A DNA stretch of 5,120 nt from Parvularcula sp963922235 (GTDB lineage Bacteria; Pseudomonadota; Alphaproteobacteria; Caulobacterales; Parvularculaceae). Below are positions 5,046 to 5,120 of this stretch, piece by piece. Made by a program: the position numbers and the translations under genes. The stretch covers positions 1 to 5,120 of the forward strand of contig CAWUIJ010000178.1 in NCBI GenBank assembly GCA_963922235.1, in the 5' to 3' direction. The notes below the pieces were generated by a model. The model saw nothing but the letters and a program-made list of their open reading frames with translations. It had not been told where the DNA came from and ran no database searches. Position 1 is the stretch's first letter. Each line of letters begins with the position of its first letter.

Positions 5046-5120
5046 GCGGGCGTAGCTCAGGGGTAGAGCATAACCTTGCCAAGGTTAGGGTCGTGCGTTC
5101 GAATCGCATCGCCCGCTCCA
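5046..5120 (+). tRNA. tRNA-Gly (anticodon GCC), with encoded CCA
   Basis: The cloverleaf is complete in 75 bases. The acceptor stem GCGGGCG (5046-5052) pairs with CGCCCGC (5110-5116), followed by discriminator T and a genomic CCA ending at 5120. The D arm is GCTC/GAGC with loop AGGGGTA. The anticodon stem TAACC/GGTTA encloses loop TTGCCAA, giving anticodon GCC, which reads GGC and GGU glycine codons. The T arm is GTGCG/CGCAT (one G-U pair at the outer position) with loop TTCGAAT. All invariant bases are present and there is no intron. The gene is divergent from the PrdX-like gene. A good promoter is not visible: TTGCAC at 5001 followed by TTGATA at 5024 has suitable spacing but poor agreement with consensus. 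Confidence 0.98.

Noticed and set aside
5046..5120. tRNA-Gly as an integration (attachment) site
   Set aside because: The window ends at the CCA, so no integrase or repeated tRNA 3' end can be seen.

Overview
The window looks like ordinary chromosomal DNA from an alphaproteobacterium with moderately high GC. Three things suggest this: the protein sequence styles, a run of PrdX/ProXp-ala-like protein, thioredoxin-TPR protein, stand-alone LON-domain protein and Trm112-like protein, and a typical alphaproteobacterial tRNA-Gly(GCC). No genus can be named from the sequence alone. I see no mobile element, CRISPR array, phage gene or region of clearly foreign composition.

Layout. The left edge holds the first 98 codons of murJ, the lipid II flippase gene, on the minus strand and running out of the window. 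A 237-base divergent intergenic region separates it from a plus-strand gene (534-1859) for a secreted M20D-type metallo-amidohydrolase with all its metal ligands. That gene converges, with only 4 bases between stop codons, on a minus-strand gene for an exported protein with SH3-like domains (1864-2412).

From there to about 4934 every gene lies on the minus strand. In transcription order (right to left) they are: a PrdX/ProXp-ala-like YbaK-fold protein (4434-4934), a CnoX/YbbN-type thioredoxin-TPR protein with an intact WCGPC site (3410-4378), a LON substrate-binding-domain protein without ATPase or protease (2685-3356), a Trm112-like 63-residue protein (2489-2680), and the SH3-domain protein. 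Gaps between them are 55, 53, 4 and 76 bases, so the first four could form one transcript. The SH3 gene may have its own promoter, because the gap before it holds an imperfect dyad resembling a CtrA site. A tRNA-Gly(GCC) gene with encoded CCA starts at 5046 on the plus strand and ends exactly at the window edge.

Functional reading. The minus-strand cluster has a loose translation-quality and proteostasis theme: tRNA proofreading, a redox-active co-chaperone, a LON-type substrate-binding module, and a Trm112-like protein of the family that partners methyltransferases. The link is inferred from proximity and family knowledge. The murJ and SH3 genes are envelope-related, and the M20 enzyme acts outside the cytoplasm if its signal peptide is real. 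Nothing here amounts to a clearly new system. The points most worth a second look are the redox-active co-chaperone next to an orphan LON domain, the CtrA-like dyad, the Cys at the signal-peptide end of the M20 enzyme, and the Lys-Ser pair in the PrdX-like protein.
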